Assembly (NCBI GenBank): GCA_016699715.1
Contig: CP065007.1
Span: forward strand, 620,001-684,000
DNA length: 64,000 bases
Origin: Candidatus Competibacteraceae bacterium
GTDB taxonomy: Bacteria > Pseudomonadota > Gammaproteobacteria > Competibacterales > Competibacteraceae
Reading direction: 5' to 3'
Shown in pieces: positions 61,336 to 64,000 of this stretch (within the stretch, counting starts at the first letter, position 1; each line of letters opens with the position of its first letter). The notes beneath the pieces are model-generated. The model saw only the letters and a program-made list of their open reading frames with translations. It had not been told where the DNA came from and did no database searches. The translations under genes and the position numbers were made by a program.

Positions 61336-61620
61336 TTATCGCAACAGTCGCTCCAACACCTGAACTTCGCTGGCGATCAATTCCCGGTGGCTGAGATTCA
61401 GCACCGCCGCCGCCAGTGGGCTGGGTTGCAGTGTCAGCACACGCTCGGCCACCCGCCGCGCCTTGATCCATTCGCCGGTGCCCAGCAGGGCCACGGCCCG
61501 CCGTTCCAGCGCGGCGACTTCGGCTTCGATGGCCAGCAGCACGCTCAAGTCCGCGCCGCAGCGATAGCAGACCGGCTCCTCCTTGAAGCGGGCGCGGCAG
61601 ACCGGGCAGCGCTCCATCAC
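61336..61620 (-). CDS. Small zinc-ribbon protein linked to an Hsp70 gene
   Basis: A 94-residue protein whose N-terminus has two CxxC knuckles (CPVC at about 5-8 and CYRCG at about 18-22), followed by a helical, TPR-like stretch (ALLGTGEWIKARRVAERVLTL). The ATG overlaps the Hsp70 gene stop by four bases, so it is coupled to that chaperone. No named family recognised. It may be a client adaptor or co-chaperone (inference). Confidence 0.6.
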   Translation of the reverse strand: MMERCPVCRARFKEEPVCYRCGADLSVLLAIEAEVAALERRAVALLGTGEWIKARRVAERVLTLQPSPLAAAVLNLSHRELIASEVQVLERLLR

Positions 61621-63361
61621 GACTCCAGATAAAACAAAATGTCCGACAGCGCGGCCATCGGTTCGGCCAGCGCGGGGAAATCGTTGTTGCCCAGCGCGTC
61701 CTTGATGTTCTCGATCAAATTGATCATTTCCTCGCGGTCGTCCTCGGTGGCGCCGTCCAGCAGGCGCTCGGCTTTTTCCACCAGCGCCCGCGCCTGCGCC
61801 GTGAGCTGGTGGTTGGTGGCGGCGGCCGTTTCGGCGGTTTGTTCCTCGTCCGAGAATAGGGCATCAACCCGGGCACGCGCCGTTTCCAGTTCTCCTCCCT
61901 GGAAGCGGGACAGCACGTTGTCGATGCGGATCGATTTTTCCAGGCCGGTTTTTTTCTCCCGCGCCGACACGTTCATGATGCCGTTCAGGTCCAGGGAGAA
62001 CTGGAGGATGATCGGGTTGCCGGACGGCACCTTGCTCAGGTTCTCCACGAAAAACTGACCGAGTTCGATGTTGTTCAGCGCGTCCGGGTCTTCTCCCTGG
62101 TAGACGTGCACCAGCACCGCCTCCTGCCGGTCGTACATGGTGTAGACCACGTCGCTTTTGGTGACCGGGATCGGCGTGTTCTTGTGGATGATCGGCACGT
62201 AGGTAAACGGGTAGGGTATGCCGTTCAGCTCGTCTACAACGCTGGTGCCGAAGGTGTAGGGGGTGATGTCCACCAGCACCGCCGAGACCGTCTCGCCGGC
62301 CAGCATGCCGGCCTGGATGGCGGCACCGGCGGCGACGCACAGGTCGGGGTTGACCTCGGCCCGTACCGTCAGACCGAGATCTTCCTCCAGTCGCCGGGTG
62401 ATCAACGGGGTGCGGGTGGCGCCGCCCACCAGCAGCACCTCGTCGATATCGGATACGGTCAGGTTGGCCCCCTTCAAGGCGATGTGCGTTGCCTCCAGGG
62501 TCTCGTCGATATAGCCGGCGATCATGTCCTCGTACTCGTCGCGGGACAGCTCCAGCGCCAGGTTGAGCGGGGTGCCGTCGCGCTCCAGCAGGTACTCCTC
62601 CTCGATCCGGGTGTAGGGCTGGTCGGACAGGGCGATCTTGGCGGTTTCCGCCGCCCGGGTGATGCGGGCCATGGCCTTGCGTGATTCGCTCGGATCGATG
62701 TCCCGTACCCCTTGAGATGCTCGACGACGTGTTCGACGATTTTGGCGTCGAAGTCGTCGCCGCCGAGATGATTGTTGCCGTGGCTGGCCAGTACCTCGAC
62801 CACATTGTCTTCGATGCCGACCACCGACACGTCGAAGGTGCCGCCGCCCAGATCGTAGACCAGCACCTTTTTGTGGCCCTGGTGGTTGGCTTCGTAGGAC
62901 AGGGCGGCGGCGGTCGGTTCATTGATGATCCGCGCCACTTCCAGCCCGGCGATTTCGCCGGCTTCGCGGGTGGCCTGGCGTTGGGCGTCGGAAAAATAGG
63001 CCGGCACGGTGATCACCGCCTTGTGGACCGGTTCGCCCAGGTGCGCCTCGGCGATGTCCTTCAGCCGCCGCAGGATGATGGCGGAGATTTCCTGCGGGGT
63101 GTAAGTGGCGTCGCCCAGTTCGACCCGGTCGGCGCTGCCCATCCGTCGCTTGATGGATTTGATGGTGCGTTCCGGGTAGAGCACGTACTGGTTCTTGGCC
63201 GGTTCGCCCACCAGGATCGCGCCGTCGTCGGCCAGGCCGACGAAGGAGGGCAGGATCGGGTGGTCGGGGGTGATGTCGATGACGGTGACGCGGCCGTTGT
63301 GAACCACCGCGACTTCGGAGTTAGTGGTGCCCAGATCAATGCCGATGATTTTTTCAGCCAT
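61617..63361 (-). pseudogene. Hsp70 (DnaK/HscC-like) gene with a frameshift
   Basis: Two adjoining frames make one Hsp70 of about 580 residues. The 5' part (63361 to about 62700) has IGIDLGTTNSEVAVV, INEPTAAALSYE and VYDLGGGTFDVSVV of the ATPase domain, and continues to IVEHVVEHLKGYG. The 3' part (about 62697 to 61617) resumes with IDPSESRKAMARI, then LLVGGATRTPLI and the substrate-binding domain. A single-base change within gtcccgtacccc (62700-62711) explains the break. It may be a sequencing error or a real mutation. The length is nearer to HscC (about 556) than to DnaK (about 638). Confidence 0.88.
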
Positions 63362-63379
63362 GAGGGTTGCGACTCGTGT

Positions 63380-64000
63380 TCAGTTCGGTGAGTTGTCGGT
63401 GGCGCGTGACGTATCGGCGCCGGTGGCGGGTTCCGGCTGGCGGTTGACCTTGACTTCCGCCAGCCGCAGCAGTTCACCCTGCCAGGTGTAGCCCTTGCGC
63501 AGTTCCTCGGTGACGATGCCGTTGGCCAGGTTGGGCCGCCGGTCCAGTTCGGCGGCGCGCATGGTGTGCGGGTCGAGCGGCTGGCCTTCAGTCTCCAGAG
63601 CCACGACCTGTTGAGCGTTCAGAATTTGATCCAGTCGGCGCAAGCTGATGTCCTGGCCCTGAGCCATTGCTTGCAACAAATCCCGTTCCTTTCGCCGCCC
63701 CCGTAGCCACTGGACCCACAAGGCAGGGTGATAGCTTTGCAGGGCGCGCAGCCCGGCTTCCAGGCGGTCGCGCAGCTCCAGCAGTTCCAGCAACACCGGC
63801 TTCAGTACCGTCCGTCGCTGTTCGGGCAGCGCGCCGCGGGCACGATCCAGTTCGCCGCCGAGCTGGCTCTGACTGGCTTGCAGGGTTGCGAACACGGCCC
63901 GGAATTCCTCCAGCGCGGTCTTAACCTGGCGCGATTCCAATTTGACCTCGTTTTTCAGCGCCACCAGTTCGGCGAACAGGGAGTAGAGGTCGGTATGCCG
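63380..64000 (-). CDS. GrpE-like nucleotide exchange factor, 5' end outside the window
   Basis: At least 206 codons remain open to the window edge (reading HTDLYSLFAELVALKNEVKL upstream of the first ATG at 63964), so the start probably lies beyond 64000. The N-terminal part is a long coiled coil. The C-terminal part (LDPHTMRAAELDRRPNL then EELRKGYTWQGELLRLAEVKV) matches the GrpE beta-wing domain. It precedes the Hsp70 gene by 18 bases, forming an Hsp70 module separate from the housekeeping dnaK locus (inference). Confidence 0.8.
   Translation of the reverse strand, partial: RHTDLYSLFAELVALKNEVKLESRQVKTALEEFRAVFATLQASQSQLGGELDRARGALPEQRRTVLKPVLLELLELRDRLEAGLRALQSYHPALWVQWLRGRRKERDLLQAMAQGQDISLRRLDQILNAQQVVALETEGQPLDPHTMRAAELDRRPNLANGIVTEELRKGYTWQGELLRLAEVKVNRQPEPATGADTSRATDNSPN

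Noticed and set aside
1..64000. CRISPR arrays, phage genes, complete insertion sequences and rRNA
   Set aside because: No regularly spaced short repeats, phage structural genes, intact transposases or rRNA segments were seen.

Overview
The window is GC-rich chromosomal DNA of a gammaproteobacterium. The evidence is gene order: ygfB-pepP-ubiH-ubiI facing zapA, with a 6S RNA between zapA and the 5-formyl-THF cyclo-ligase gene, is a gammaproteobacterial hallmark. A Competibacteraceae- or Chromatiales-like lineage is only a guess from porin style and gene content. No phage, CRISPR array or complete insertion sequence was seen.

1-16.6 kb is mostly core genome: an ABC exporter and Rieske protein behind ubiI/ubiH/pepP (minus strand), zapA, 6S RNA, fau, an EVE-domain gene, ilvA, rpiA, two tandem porins, tRNA-Gln, rpsI/rplM, a thioredoxin-like ferredoxin, coq7 and speD. 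16.7-29 kb holds an OsmC protein, two large membrane-bound c-di-GMP enzymes, an orphan NlpC/P60-like protein, a GH57 glycosidase and pyruvate kinase.

29-54.5 kb is a hydrogenase region in two halves. The minus-strand half carries accessory genes (hupE, hypA, hypB, hypF, then hypC, hypD, hypE, interrupted by an opposite-strand cytochrome c peroxidase). The plus-strand half carries a Hyb-type uptake [NiFe] hydrogenase (hybO, hybA, hybB, hybC, protease, second hypC, HupK-like protein). Between the halves lie a c-type cytochrome, a Crp/Fnr regulator with an FNR-type recognition helix, and a minus-strand four-gene array: two large secreted proteins with a near-identical duplicated C-terminal domain, a PqqD-HprK-like kinase fusion, and a 78-residue peptide with a lasso-type YxxPxL leader motif. 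This array is the best candidate for an undescribed system. An FNR-like box precedes hybO.

54.8-61.2 kb carries a small membrane protein, a RatA/COQ10-type START protein, a four-subunit fumarate reductase (frdABCD) followed by rquA for rhodoquinone synthesis, and a ComB-family phosphatase. Together with hydrogenase this suggests H2 oxidation coupled to rhodoquinol-dependent fumarate reduction under anoxia. The window ends in a chaperone module (GrpE-like, frameshifted Hsp70, zinc-ribbon protein), with the GrpE-like gene running off the edge.
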